A DNA stretch of 64,000 bases from Platynereis dumerilii. Its lineage: Eukaryota; Annelida; Polychaeta; Phyllodocida; Nereididae. A program made the position numbers and the translations under genes. Below the pieces are notes generated by a model. That model made no database searches, was not told the DNA's origin, and worked only from the letters and a program-made list of their open reading frames with translations. Positions 31,510 through 43,844 of this stretch are shown one piece after another (position 1 is the first letter of the stretch; every line of letters begins with the position of its first letter). The stretch is from positions 13,965,415-14,029,414 of the forward strand of contig JAPTHN010000013.1 in the NCBI GenBank assembly GCA_026936325.1, given 5' to 3'.

Positions 31510-33784
31510 ATTCCGATAACCGCTAGCGGTAATAAAACTTCACCGAGCAGTTGGTGAAAATAGTCTAAATATGTTTAAGTATAAAAATAAACAAGTATAC
31601 AAACAAGTATATGAAGGTATATTGTACAATCATGTTTAAGCAGCTTGCTCAGTGAATGCCCATGTTTAGTTTAGTTTATTTAGTTCAGTGGGTGAAAATA
31701 GTCTAAATGTATATAAGTATATAAACAAGTATATAAACAAGTATATAAACAAGTATATAAGCAAGATATAATATAATATATAAAATATTATATGAATAAA
31801 ATATAAAATAGTATCAAAAATATTGTATAAAATGGTACAAAAAATAACATAAAAAATGTACCTTATTTATTTGTGATATATTGCAATGCACAAGTTAATG
31901 AAGCTAGCGGACAGCCCCCCTTTCCCGGTGAATGCATGTTTAGCTTAGTTTATTTAGTTTAGTTTAATTTATTTAGTTTACTTTAGTTTAAAATTAGTTT
32001 ATTGACATCTTTTAGGCAATTACTACACAAATTTTAGTAATCACTGGTGTTCCAGTCTGAGTACAGTCATTCGGTTAGGTGAGGAAAAGATGAATTTTTC
32101 AGGGTTGACCGATCTTTTTACCTGTTCACGACACAACAAAATGTACACAAATTAGAATAAGTGTAGAATCTGAGCTTTCCAAAACAGCTTGTATCATTCA
32201 TATGACTTTATTAGAACCCGAGATAGAGTTTATTGAAGTAATGGTAAAGATATGAAATTTCACCGAAAAATTGACTCTGAAAATATCAAGTTTTGAACTC
32301 CAAATTGCTCCCAAAGGTAAACGGTTTGAAGGAGAGACTTAAAATTGCACAAAATACTGTAAATATGTTAGGACTATATCTCAAAATATTATCAAATTTT
32401 TTGAAGACTGACTTCTTTGTCAAAAAAATGTAAATTGGTGAAATCTTGACCGAAAACATATATTTTTCAGGGTCCGGCGATCTTTTTAACTAGCAGAGAT
32501 ACGTTAAAATGTATAGAAAATGAATACTAGAGGAGAATTTGGGCTTTCTGAATATGCTTTCAGTTTTTCTGTAGCTTAATTAGAACCGGAGATACAGACC
32601 ATCAAAGTTTGGGTACAAGTGTGAAATTGGAAAATGAGAGGGTCAATTTTGCAGTAATTTTTTGACCTTGTGACATTTATTGTGCAATGTAGGTCAATCC
32701 GACGGACTTAAAACTTTACACATTTCTTCTAGGGTATTGTAGGACTGACCTATGAAAAGACTGTAAAAATCCCTTCATTATTTCCCACTTAAAAAATATT
32801 AAATATCTCAAATATCCAATTTTGTCAAATATTTGACCTTGATTTTGACCTTGAAAATACCTTTCAAGGTCAAAATCTATAATTTCTACAGATTCGGGGT
32901 GTATGACTTAGGGGGGGTCATTTCATTATTTGAGCTATGTAGGATCAATATTTACCTCTCTAATTGGCAAAAATAGGCTAATTTTTCATGTCGCGCGGTA
33001 TGCCATATTTGGAATTTTTTTATAAATCAGCATGAAGAGATAAATCAATTCCGATTTCAGGGTTCCAACAATATAGCTCCTGGCTATTATACTTTAAATT
33101 ATGAACCCAATATGCTGGAAATAACATAATTGTTAGAATTTTTGAAAATCGAGTGATTTGAACATTAAACAGGTCAAATGACCTTGAAAAATGAGGTTAA
33201 GGTCAAATTTGAAGGTGGCTATGGAGGTTTTATGGGCATATTTGGGGGGGTTCACAATACATTTTATTGGCCTAAAATCGATATTTCAGTGTCAAGTAAT
33301 CAAGGTCACCAGTTTTGACGACGCGGTTGACACTAAAAATTCCATAATTAAATAACTAAGCATGATATCATCATAAAAATGATCGCTTGCCATGGATTAG
33401 TCATTTACTGTAACAATTGGCTTGAATTCTGCAATTTTCGAAGTTGCTTATATAGAGATCAGGCGCGCAAACCTCTGAGAGTAAAAATTGACCTGTATGA
33501 CCTCGACCTTGACCTATACTTTTGAAAATTAGGTCAGTTTATTTAGTATAAGTCTATTATATATAGTTTATTAGGAAATTATAATTGATCAGTTAATATA
33601 TGAGTAATGGTCAATTGAAATATAGAAAAAATTTATTTCAAAGGGGTCAATGACCTTGAAAAATAGGTCAGAGGTATAGGGTTACATTGGACAATTTAAT
33701 TAGGTCACATAGGACTATGTACACAAATTATTTGAAAATTTTTCGAGAACATTTTTCGGAAAGAAAAATAATAATAATAACTAG
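31510..33784 (+). mobile_element. Array unit U2
   Basis: Near-identical to U1 (shared variants such as GAGTTTATTGAAGTAATGG), differing by scattered single bases and small indels. Ends (AAT)n-AACTAG. Confidence 0.85.
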
Positions 33785-35487
33785 ACATTAGATATTCCCA
33801 GTGCAACTGGGAATGAGCATTCACCATTTTATCACTCAAATGTAATGATCAATGAAATGATCAATGAAATGATCAATGAAATGATCAATGAAATGATCAA
33901 TGAAATGAAATTATAATGAAATTATTATGAAATGATCAATGAAATGAAATTATAATGAAATGAAATTATAATGAAATGAAATGAAATTATAATGAAATGA
34001 CTTGAAATTGACTTCATATTGACTTCATATTGACTTTACATTGACTTTACATTGACTTCATATTGACTTCATATTGACTTCATATTGACTTCATATTGAC
34101 TTCATATTGACTTCATATTGACTTCATACATGTGATACATCTAACAGCAATTGTGACACTTACCTGTCACAGTGCTAGCAGTGCTTTATTTTGCCACCCG
34201 CAACAGATACCAAAAAATTGAAAATCTATGGAAATTGAAAGTTGAATATCTCCAAAACAAAGTCCGTTATCCACAAATGAAATACTGCTGGACCGTGACA
34301 AACTTGATGATTGATATTGCTTATCCTTATGATGAGTAATGATGCATTGAAATCCAGACATTTCTATCTTTATTAGTTTAGAAGTTTGCTGGAACCACAT
34401 CTGAAGCAAATTGGCCAAATTTATAAAAATGACAATTTTGAAATCAAGGTCAAGGTCATTCGTTTCTCATAACATCCTCTTTTAGGCATTAGGCTATTAC
34501 AATATAAAGTTTCAAGAATTTCCCTTCATTCAAACTCAAAATTTTCAACATTTTAAATTTTTGGTGAAATTATCAAAATTTGAAAGTTCAATATCTCAAA
34601 AACCCCAAAAGTGATCAAATACGAAAGTTGCTGCAGCACTAGAACTATCTTTTAGCAACATAACTCAGTTGTCAGAATCATCCTACCATTTCCGGTTTCT
34701 GAGTAGAAGAACGGCAAAGGGTAAACTACTAAATTGGTTGGGGTAATTAACCCTTTTCGAAAACCACAAACTTGATGATTGATATTGCTTATGCTTATGA
34801 TAAGTAATGATACTTTGAAATCCAGACATTTCTATCTTTATTAGTTTAGAAGTTAGCTGGAACCTCATCTGCAGCAAATTGACCAAATTTATAAAAATGA
34901 CAATTCTGAAATCAAGGTCAAGGTCATTCATTTTTTGCAACATACTTTTTTATGTATTAGGCTATTTCCATATAAAGTTTCAAGAATTTCCTTTCATTCA
35001 AACTCAAAATTTTCAACATTTTTAACTTTTGGCGAAATGATTGAAATTTGAAATTTCAATATCTCAAAAACCCCTTCAGTGATCAATATGAAAGTTGCTG
35101 CAGACCTAGAACTATCTTTTAGCAACACAATTCAGTTGTCAGAACCCTCCTACCATTTCCGGTTTCTGAGAAGAAGAACGGCAAAGGGTAAACTACTAAA
35201 TGGGTTGGGGTAATTACCCCTTTTCGAAAATGAAAAATTTTATGGTTGATATTATTTGTACTAGTGATAAGTGACATAACATTGTAATCCAGACATTTCT
35301 ATCTTTATTAGTTTAGAAGTTAGCACTCCAAAAATGCCAACTTTGAAGTGACCTCTGACCTTGAAAAATAGGTCAAGGTCAAAACAATTTGGGGGATCAT
35401 AATATCTCACCTAGCACTATCCATCCACCAAAGGACAACCCTGAACTCAACCGAAAATGACGGAAAAATAAAAATAAAAATAACTAG
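33785..35487 (+). mobile_element. Array unit V1
   Basis: Header ACATTAGATATTCCCAGTGC with palindrome TTCCCAGTGCAACTGGGAA, then GAGCATTCACC. Two minisatellites follow: ATGATCAATGAA (12 bp) at 33840-33960 and CTTCATATTGA (11 bp) at about 34010-34130. Two or more related blocks with AATCCAGACATTTCTATCTT recur at about 34350, 34820 and 35290. Ends GACGGAAAAATAAAAATAAA then AATAACTAG. Confidence 0.82.
33840..33960 (+). repeat. 12-bp minisatellite ATGATCAATGAA in V1
   Basis: Regular 12-bp units decay into ATGAAATTATA-type variants toward the right. Confidence 0.88.
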
Positions 35488-35537
35488 ACATTAGATATTC
35501 CCAGTGCAACTGGGAATGAGCATTCACCATTTCATCA

Positions 35538-35735
35538 CTCAAATGAAATGATCAATGAAATGATCAATTAAATGATCAATGAAATGATCAATGATCAATG
35601 AAATGATTAATGATCAATGAAATGATCAATGAAATGATCAATGAAATGATCAATGAAATGATCAATGAAATGATCAATGAAATGATCAATGAAGTGATCA
35701 ATGAAATGATCAATGAAGTGATCAATGAAATGAAC
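35538..35735 (+). repeat. 12-bp minisatellite ATGATCAATGAA in V2
   Basis: About 15 units of 12 bp with a few shortened ones; occasional G for A. Confidence 0.9.
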
Positions 35736-36388
35736 TCAAAATGAAATTATATTGAAATTACTTTGTATTGACTTTATAATGACTCATACTGACTTCATAT
35801 TGACTTCATACTGACTTCATAAATGTGACACATCTAACAGCAATTATGACACTTACCTGGCACGGTGCTAGCTGTGCTTTATTTTGCCAGCCACAACGGA
35901 TACCAAAAAATTGAAAATCTATGGAAATTGAAAGTTGAATATTTCCAAAACAAAGTGTGTGATCCAAAAATGAAATACCACTTACCATGGACCCATCTCT
36001 AGGGAACATAATACACTTGTCAGCATCATCCTACCATTTGCGGTTTCTGAGAAGAAGTCCGGCAAAAAAATTTGTGTTTTGTCAACTTAATCGATTGGGG
36101 TAATTACCCCTTTATGAAATTGAAAAAGTTTTTGTTGATATTGTTCAAGCTATTAATAGGTTACATAACACTGAAATCCAGACCTCTCTATCTTCATTAG
36201 TTTTGAAGTTAGCCCTTTAAAAATCTCAACTTTGACGTGACCTCTGACCTTGAAAAATAGGTCAAGGTCAAAAAAATTTGGGGGATCATAATATCTCACC
36301 TAGCACTATCCATCCACAAAAGGACAACCCTGAACTCAACCGAAAATGACGGAAAAATAATAATAATAAAAAAATCTACAAAAATAAT

Positions 36389-36416
36389 AGCATTCACCAT
36401 TATGATGGTGAATGCT
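36389..36416 (+). repeat. Hairpin module, GCATTCACC type, first
   Basis: AGCATTCACCATTATGATGG plus TGAATGCT folds into a long stem with a tiny loop. It repeats the GAGCATTCACCAT word found near the 5' end of V units. Confidence 0.88.
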
Positions 36417-36446
36417 AATAAAAATAAAAAAATCTACAAAAATAAT

Positions 36447-36474
36447 AGCATTCACCATAGTGATGGTGAATGCT
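36447..36474 (+). repeat. Hairpin module, GCATTCACC type, second
   Basis: Same module with ATAGTGAT in the loop region, separated from the first by AATAAAAATAAAAAAATCTA-type spacer. Confidence 0.88.
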
Positions 36475-36510
36475 AATAATAATAATAATAAAAATATTTA
36501 CGAAAACAAG

Positions 36511-36539
36511 AAACTTCACCTATGGTATAGGTGAAGTTT
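36511..36539 (+). repeat. Hairpin module, AACTTCACC type
   Basis: AAACTTCACCTATGGTATAG plus GTGAAGTTT. It follows the spacer ATATTTACGAAAACAAG and lies three bases before the CTAG that opens U3. Confidence 0.9.
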
Positions 36540-36545
36540 AACTAG

Positions 36546-38798
36546 ATTCCGATAACCGCTAGCGGTAATAAAACTTCACTGAGCAGTTGGTGAAAATAGT
36601 CTAAATATGTTTAAGTATAAAAATAAACAAGTATACGAACAAGTATATGAAGGTATATTGTACATGTTTAAGCAGCTTGCTCAGTGAATGCCCATGTTTA
36701 GTTTAGTTTATTTAGTTCAGTGGGTGAAAATAGTCTAAATGTATATAAGTATATAAACAAGTATATAAACAAGTATATAAACAAGTATATAAGCAAGATA
36801 TAAAATAATATATAAAATATTATATGAATAAAATATAAAATAGTATCAAAAATATTGTATAAAATGGTACAAAAAATAACATAAAAAATGTACCTTATTT
36901 ATTTGTGATATATTGCAATGCACAAGTTAATGAAGCTAGCGGACAGCCCCCCCTTTCCCGGTGAATGCATGTTTAGCTTAGTTTATTTAGTTTAGTTTAA
37001 TTTATTTAGTTTACTTTAGTTTAGAATTAGTTTATTGACATCTTTTAGGCAATTACTGCACAAATTTTAGTAATCACTGGTGTTCCAGTCTGAGTAGTCA
37101 TTCGGTTAGGTGAGGAAAAGATGAATTTTTCAGGGTTGACCGATCTTTTTACCTGTTCATGACACAACAAAATGTACACAAATTAGAATAAGAGGAGAAT
37201 CTGAGCTTTTCCAAAACGGCTTGTATCATTCATATGACTTTATTAGAACCCGAGATAGAGTTGATTGAAGTAATGGTAAAAATATGAAATTTCACCGAAA
37301 AATTGACTCTGAAAATATCAAGTTTTGAACTCCAAATTGCTCCCAAAGGTAAACGGTTTGAAGGAGAGACTTAAAATTGCACAAAATACTGTAAATATGT
37401 TAGGACTATATCTCGAAATATTATGAAATTTTTTGAAGACTGACTTCTTTGTCAAAAAAATGTAAATTGGTGAAATCTTGACCGAAAACATGTATTTTTC
37501 AGGGTCCGGCGATCTTTTTAACTAGCAGAGATACGTTAAAATGTATAGAAAATGAATACTAGAGGAGAATTTGGACTTTCTGAATATGCTTTCAGTTTTT
37601 CTGTAGCTTAATTAGAACCGGAGATACAGACCATCAAAGTTTGGGTGCAAGTGCAAAATTGGAAAATGAGAGGGTCAATTTTGCAGTAATTTTTTGACCT
37701 TGTGACATTTATTGTGCAATGTAGGTCAATCCGATGGACTTAAAACTTTACACATTTCTTCTAGGGTATTGCAGGACTGACCTGTGAAAAGATTGTAAAA
37801 ATCCCTTTATTATTTCCTACTTTAAAAAAATTAAATATCTCAAATATCCAATTTTGTCAAATATTTGACCTTGATTTTGACCTTGAAAATACCTTTCAAG
37901 GTCAAAATCTATAATTTCTACAGATTCGCGGTGTATGACTTAGGGGGGGACATTTCATTATTTGAACTATGTAGGATCAATATTTACCTCTCAAATTGGC
38001 AAAAATTGGCTAATTTTTCATGTCGCGCGGTATGCCGTATTTGGAATTTTTTTATAAATCAGCATGAAGAGATAAATCAATTTCGATTTCAGGGTTCCAA
38101 CAATATAGCTCCTGGCTATTATAATTTAAAATATGAACCCGATATGCTGGAAATAACATAATTGTTGGAATTTTTGAAAATCGAGTGATTTGAACATTAA
38201 ACAGGTCAAATGACCTTGAAAAATGAGGTTAAGGTCAAATTTGAAGGTGGCTATGGAGGTTTTATGGGCATATTTGGGGGGGTTCACAATACATTTTATT
38301 GGCCTAAAATCGATATTTCAGTGTCAAGTAATCAAGGTCACCAGTTTTGACGACGCGGTTGACACTAAAAATTCCATAATTAAATAACTAAGCATGATAT
38401 CATCATAAAAATGATCGCTTACCATGGATTAGTCATTTACTGTAACAATTGGCTTGAATTCTGCAATTTTCGAAGTTGCTTATATAGAGATCAGGCGCGC
38501 AAACCTCTGAGAGTAAAAATTGACCTGTATGACCTTGACCTTGACCTATACTTTTGAAAATTAGGTCAGTTTATTTAGTATAAGTCTATTATATATAGTT
38601 TATTAGGAAACTATAATTGATCAGTTAATATATGAGTAATGGTCAATTGAAATATAGAAAAAATTTATTTCAAAGGGGTCAATGACCTTGAAAAATAGGT
38701 CAGAGGTATAGGGTTACATTGGACAATTTAATTAGGTCACATAGGACTATGTACACAAATTATTTGAAAATTTTTCGAGAACATTTTTCGGAAAGAAA

Positions 38799-38830
<32 letters not shown>

Positions 38831-38881
38831 TATTTACGAAAACAAGAAACTTCACCTATGGTATAGGTGAAGTTTAACTAG
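36546..38881 (+). mobile_element. Array unit U3
   Basis: U header with the variant AACTTCACTGAGCAG, ending in (AAT)n plus an AACTTCACC hairpin module (38847-38875) and AACTAG. Nearly base-for-base identical to U4, including private variants (GATTGTAAAAATCCCTTTAT). Confidence 0.87.
38847..38875 (+). repeat. Hairpin module, AACTTCACC type, at U3/U4 junction
   Basis: Identical to the module at 36511-36539, with the same spacer. Confidence 0.9.
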
Positions 38882-41154
38882 ATTCCGATAACCGCTAGCG
38901 GTAATAAAACTTCACTGAGCAGTTGGTGAAAATAGTCTAAATATGTTTAAGTATAAAAATAAACAAGTATACGAACAAGTATATGAAGGTATATTGTACA
39001 TGTTTAAGCAGCTTGCTCAGTGAATGCCCATGTTTAGTTTAGTTTATTTAGTTCAGTGGGTGAAAATAGTCTAAATGTATATAAGTATATAAACAAGTAT
39101 ATAAACAAGTATATAAACAAGTATATAAGCAAGATATAAAATAATATATAAAATATTATATGAATAAAATATAAAATAGTATCAAAAATATTGTATAAAA
39201 TGGTACAAAAAATAACATAAAAAATGTACCTTATTTATTTGTGATATATTGCAATGCACAAGTTAATGAAGCTAGCGGACAGCCCCCCCTTTCCCGGTGA
39301 ATGCATGTTTAGCTTAGTTTATTTAGTTTAGTTTAATTTATTTAGTTTACTTTAGTTTAGAATTAGTTTATTGACATCTTTTAGGCAATTACTGCACAAA
39401 TTTTAGTAATCACTGGTGTTCCAGTCTGAGTAGTCATTCGGTTAGGTGAGGAAAAGATGAATTTTTCAGGGTTGACCGATCTTTTTACCTGTTCATGACA
39501 CAACAAAATGTACACAAATTAGAATAAGAGGAGAATCTGAGCTTTTCCAAAACGGCTTGTATCATTCATATGACTTTATTAGAACCCGAGATAGAGTTGA
39601 TTGAAGTAATGGTAAAAATATGAAATTTCACCGAAAAATTGACTCTGAAAATATCAAGTTTTGAACTCCAAATTGCTCCCAAAGGTAAACGGTTTGAAGG
39701 AGAGACTTAAAATTGCACAAAATACTGTAAATATGTTAGGACTATATCTCGAAATATTATGAAATTTTTTGAAGACTGACTTCTTTGTCAAAAAAATGTA
39801 AATTGGTGAAATCTTGACCGAAAACATGTATTTTTCAGGGTCCGGCGATCTTTTTAACTAGCAGAGATACGTTAAAATGTATAGAAAATGAATACTAGAG
39901 GAGAATTTGGACTTTCTGAATATGCTTTCAGTTTTTCTGTAGCTTAATTAGAACCGGAGATACAGACCATCAAAGTTTGGGTGCAAGTGCAAAATTGGAA
40001 AATGAGAGGGTCAATTTTGCAGTAATTTTTTGACCTTGTGACATTTATTGTGCAATGTAGGTCAATCCGATGGACTTAAAACTTTACACATTTCTTCTAG
40101 GGTATTGCAGGACTGACCTGTGAAAAGATTGTAAAAATCCCTTTATTATTTCCTACTTTAAAAAAATTAAATATCTCAAATATCCAATTTTGTCAAATAT
40201 TTGACCTTGATTTTGACCTTGAAAATACCTTTCAAGGTCAAAATCTATAATTTCTACAGATTCGCGGTGTATGACTTAGGGGGGGACATTTCATTATTTG
40301 AACTATGTAGGATCAATATTTACCTCTCAAATTGGCAAAAATTGGCTAATTTTTCATGTCGCGCGGTATGCCGTATTTGGAATTTTTTTATAAATCAGCA
40401 TGAAGAGATAAATCAATTTCGATTTCAGGGTTCCAACAATATAGCTCCTGGCTATTATAATTTAAAATATGAACCCGATATGCTGGAAATAACATAATTG
40501 TTGGAATTTTTGAAAATCGAGTGATTTGAACATTAAACAGGTCAAATGACCTTGAAAAATGAGGTTAAGGTCAAATTTGAAGGTGGCTATGGAGGTTTTA
40601 TGGGCATATTTGGGGGGTTCACAATACATTTTATTGGCCTAAAATCGATATTTCAGTGTCAAGTAATCAAGGTCACCAGTTTTGACGACGCGGTTGACAC
40701 TAAAAATTCCATAATTAAATAACTAAGCATGATATCATCATAAAAATGATCGCTTACCATGGATTAGTCATTTACTGTAACAATTGGCTTGAATTCTGCA
40801 ATTTTCGAAGTTGCTTATATAGAGATCAGGCGCGCAAACCTCTGAGAGTAAAAATTGACCTGTATGACCTTGACCTTGACCTATACTTTTGAAAATTAGG
40901 TCAGTTTATTTAGTATAAGTCTATTATATATAGTTTATTAGGAAACTATAATTGATCAGTTAATATATGAGTAATGGTCAATTGAAATATAGAAAAAATT
41001 TATTTCAAAGGGGTCAATGACCTTGAAAAATAGGTCAGAGGTATAGGGTTACATTGGACAATTTAATTAGGTCACATAGGACTATGTACACAAATTATTT
41101 GAAAATTTTTCGAGAACATTTTTCGGAAAGAAAAATAATAATAATAATAACTAG
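38882..41154 (+). mobile_element. Array unit U4
   Basis: Twin of U3; one G-run differs in length (near 40615). Ends (AAT)n-AACTAG with no hairpin module. Confidence 0.87.
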
Positions 41155-42499
41155 AGACCGGGTAACCGCGAAGCGGTGACAAAACTTCACCACATGTAAT
41201 TGGGGTGTTATTGGTGCAACATAACTAAAGTAAGGGTATTAGGTTATGGGTCCGACTCCAAGCAATCTTTCAGAGCCACTTTCAGCCCTAAAAATCAATT
41301 TCCTGTGACGGGGCGATTTTTTCTTGAAAAATGCAAAAACGGAGGTTTTTGGCAATTTGGGGGCTCAGAAATGATGCGATTTTCATCATTTTTGCAGGAA
41401 ATGCTGCTCTACTAGTGAGGATTAGTAATGTGTCAAGACATTTGGCCCGAGTACGTTCAGGTTGATTCTGACCGGAAGGCCCATTTTCCTATCTTTTAGC
41501 ATGCGAATGCCGTAATGGACCCACATAGGCCTATGCAAAGGCCTAGAATCACAAAACCATGCAATTCTAGGGGGAAGGGGTCCAGAAAGGCATTAAACTG
41601 CCACCGGCACCCCCACAATGCGGCGTTTCAGCTTTTCCCGCCAAAAATATGCGGTTTTTCTGTTTTGACCTGTTTCCGGGGCAATCCCGGTCCATGTCAC
41701 AGCCATAGTGATGCTAATCTACTCCATTCTAACCAATTTCCATGCTATTTACTGGCCTGCAGCCTCAACTTCAAAGTTCACCTGCATTAAGTCAGCCAAT
41801 CACAGCACAGCTTTTTGTTTACTGCGGGACTCGAAACCATAAGACATGTGTCGTCTGCTAGAATGGAGTCTTCTGCAAGTATTTCAGCTTGCAGGTTGCT
41901 TATATAACATAGAGAAGGCTTGAATTAGGTATATTTTGGCTTTCTACAGTATTAGACCACAGGAGTTTCAGCAAAAAGCATAATTCAAAGGGGGGGGGGG
42001 GGGTGCACCGTAGGATAATTGCTGGTTTTGATGACGCGGTCAATATTTAAAATTATGTAACTGCATAACCAAACATGGGATCACCACAGTTATAACTTAC
42101 AGCACTGGCCCGGCCACCAAGCCAGCTTTTGGCCTCACTTTGAAAACCCTGGGGCTTACGGTTTCTGACATCTCGTGCGACAATCGCTTAGTACTAAAAA
42201 TGGCCGTAGCCATCTTGGACCTGGACCTGCGTTTTCGGAAGTCTCACTTTGTAACTTGCAAAAAGCATGTGGAACCTAATAAAAGTGACAGAAACGAAAT
42301 CTGGGCGTAACCGGATGAGATTTGGGCATTTCAAAAGTATGGAAAATCTGACTTCAAAGTGCTCTGCGACCTTGAAAAATGAATCAAGGTCGGCGAAACC
42401 GGGTGGGTGTCATACGGGCATGGTGGGCTTCCTTCATGAATTTTTTGAAAATTTTTCGAGGACCTTTTTTGGAAAGTACGAACGCAACTTGAATACTAG
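41155..42499 (+). mobile_element. Array unit W1
   Basis: 1,345 bp. Header AGACCGGGTAACCGCGAAGC, palindrome ACCGCGAAGCGGT, then AAAACTTCACC. GC-richer than U. Carries a G-run at about 41990-42003 and a TTTTGATGACGCGGTC block shared with U and X. Ends GAACGCAACTTGAATACTAG instead of (AAT)n. Confidence 0.87.
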
Positions 42500-43844
42500 A
42501 GACCGGGTAACCGCGAAGCGGTGACAAAACTTCACCACATGTAATTGGGGTGTTATTGGTGCAACATAACTAAAGTAAGGGTATTAGGTTATGGGTCCGA
42601 CTCCAAGCAATCTTTCAGAGCCACTTTCAGCCCTAAAAATCAATTTCCTGTGACGGGGCGATTTTTTCTTGAAAAATGCAAAAACGGAGGTTTTTGGCAA
42701 TTTGGGGGCTCAGAAATGATGCGATTTTCATCATTTTTGCAGGAAATGCTGCTCTACTAGTGAGGATTAGTAATGTGTCAAGACATTTGGCCCGAGTACG
42801 TTCAGGTTGATTCTGACCGGAAGGCCCATTTTCCTATCTTTTAGCATGCGAATGCCGTAATGGACCCACATAGGCCTATGCAAAGGCCTAGAATCACAAA
42901 ACCATGCAATTCTAGGGGGAAGGGGTCCAGAAAGGCATTAAACTGCCACCGGCACCCCCACAATGCGGCGTTTCAGCTTTTCCCGCCAAAAATATGCGGT
43001 TTTTCTGTTTTGACCTGTTTCCGGGGCAATCCCGGTCCATGTCACAGCCATAGTGATGCTAATCTACTCCATTCTAACCAATTTCCATGCTATTTACTGG
43101 CCTGCAGCCTCAACTTCAAAGTTCACCTGCATTAAGTCAGCCAATCACAGCACAGCTTTTTGTTTACTGCGGGACTCGAAACCATAAGACATGTGTCGTC
43201 TGCTAGAATGGAGTCTTCTGCAAGTATTTCAGCTTGCAGGTTGCTTATATAACATAGAGAAGGCTTGAATTAGGTATATTTTGGCTTTCTACAGTATTAG
43301 ACCACAGGAGTTTCAGCAAAAAGCATAATTCAAAGGGGGGGGGGGGGGTGCACCGTAGGATAATTGCTGGTTTTGATGACGCGGTCAATATTTAAAATTA
43401 TGTAACTGCATAACCAAACATGGGATCACCACAGTTATAACTTACAGCACTGGCCCGGCCACCAAGCCAGCTTTTGGCCTCACTTTGAAAACCCTGGGGC
43501 TTACGGTTTCTGACATCTCGTGCGACAATCGCTTAGTACTAAAAATGGCCGTAGCCATCTTGGACCTGGACCTGCGTTTTCGGAAGTCTCACTTTGTAAC
43601 TTGCAAAAAGCATGTGGAACCTAATAAAAGTGACAGAAACGAAATCCGGGCGTAACCGGATGAGATTTGGGCATTTCAAAAGTATGGAAAATCTGACTTC
43701 AAAGTGCTCTGCGACCTTGAAAAATGAATCAAGGTCGGCGAAACCGGGTGGGTGTCATACGGGCATGGTGGGCTTCCTTCATGAATTTTTTGAAAATTTT
43801 TCGAGGACCTTTTTTGGAAAGTACGAACGCAACTTGAATACTAG
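42500..43844 (+). mobile_element. Array unit W2
   Basis: Exact-length tandem copy of W1 (1,345 bp); very few base differences were seen (AAATCTGGGCG versus AAATCCGGGCG). Joined directly, without spacer or hairpin. Confidence 0.88.

Larger units (their letters stand above)
35488..36545 (+). mobile_element. Array unit V2 with three terminal hairpin modules
   Basis: Same header as V1. A longer ATGATCAATGAA minisatellite spans 35538-35735. The body is shorter than V1 because fewer internal blocks are present. After CGGAAAAATAATAATAA come two GCATTCACC-type hairpin modules and one AACTTCACC-type module, then AACTAG. Confidence 0.82.

Noticed and set aside
37865-38161. 98-codon frame repeated identically at 40201-40497
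   Set aside because: The identity only reflects that U3 and U4 are twins; other U copies do not preserve the frame.
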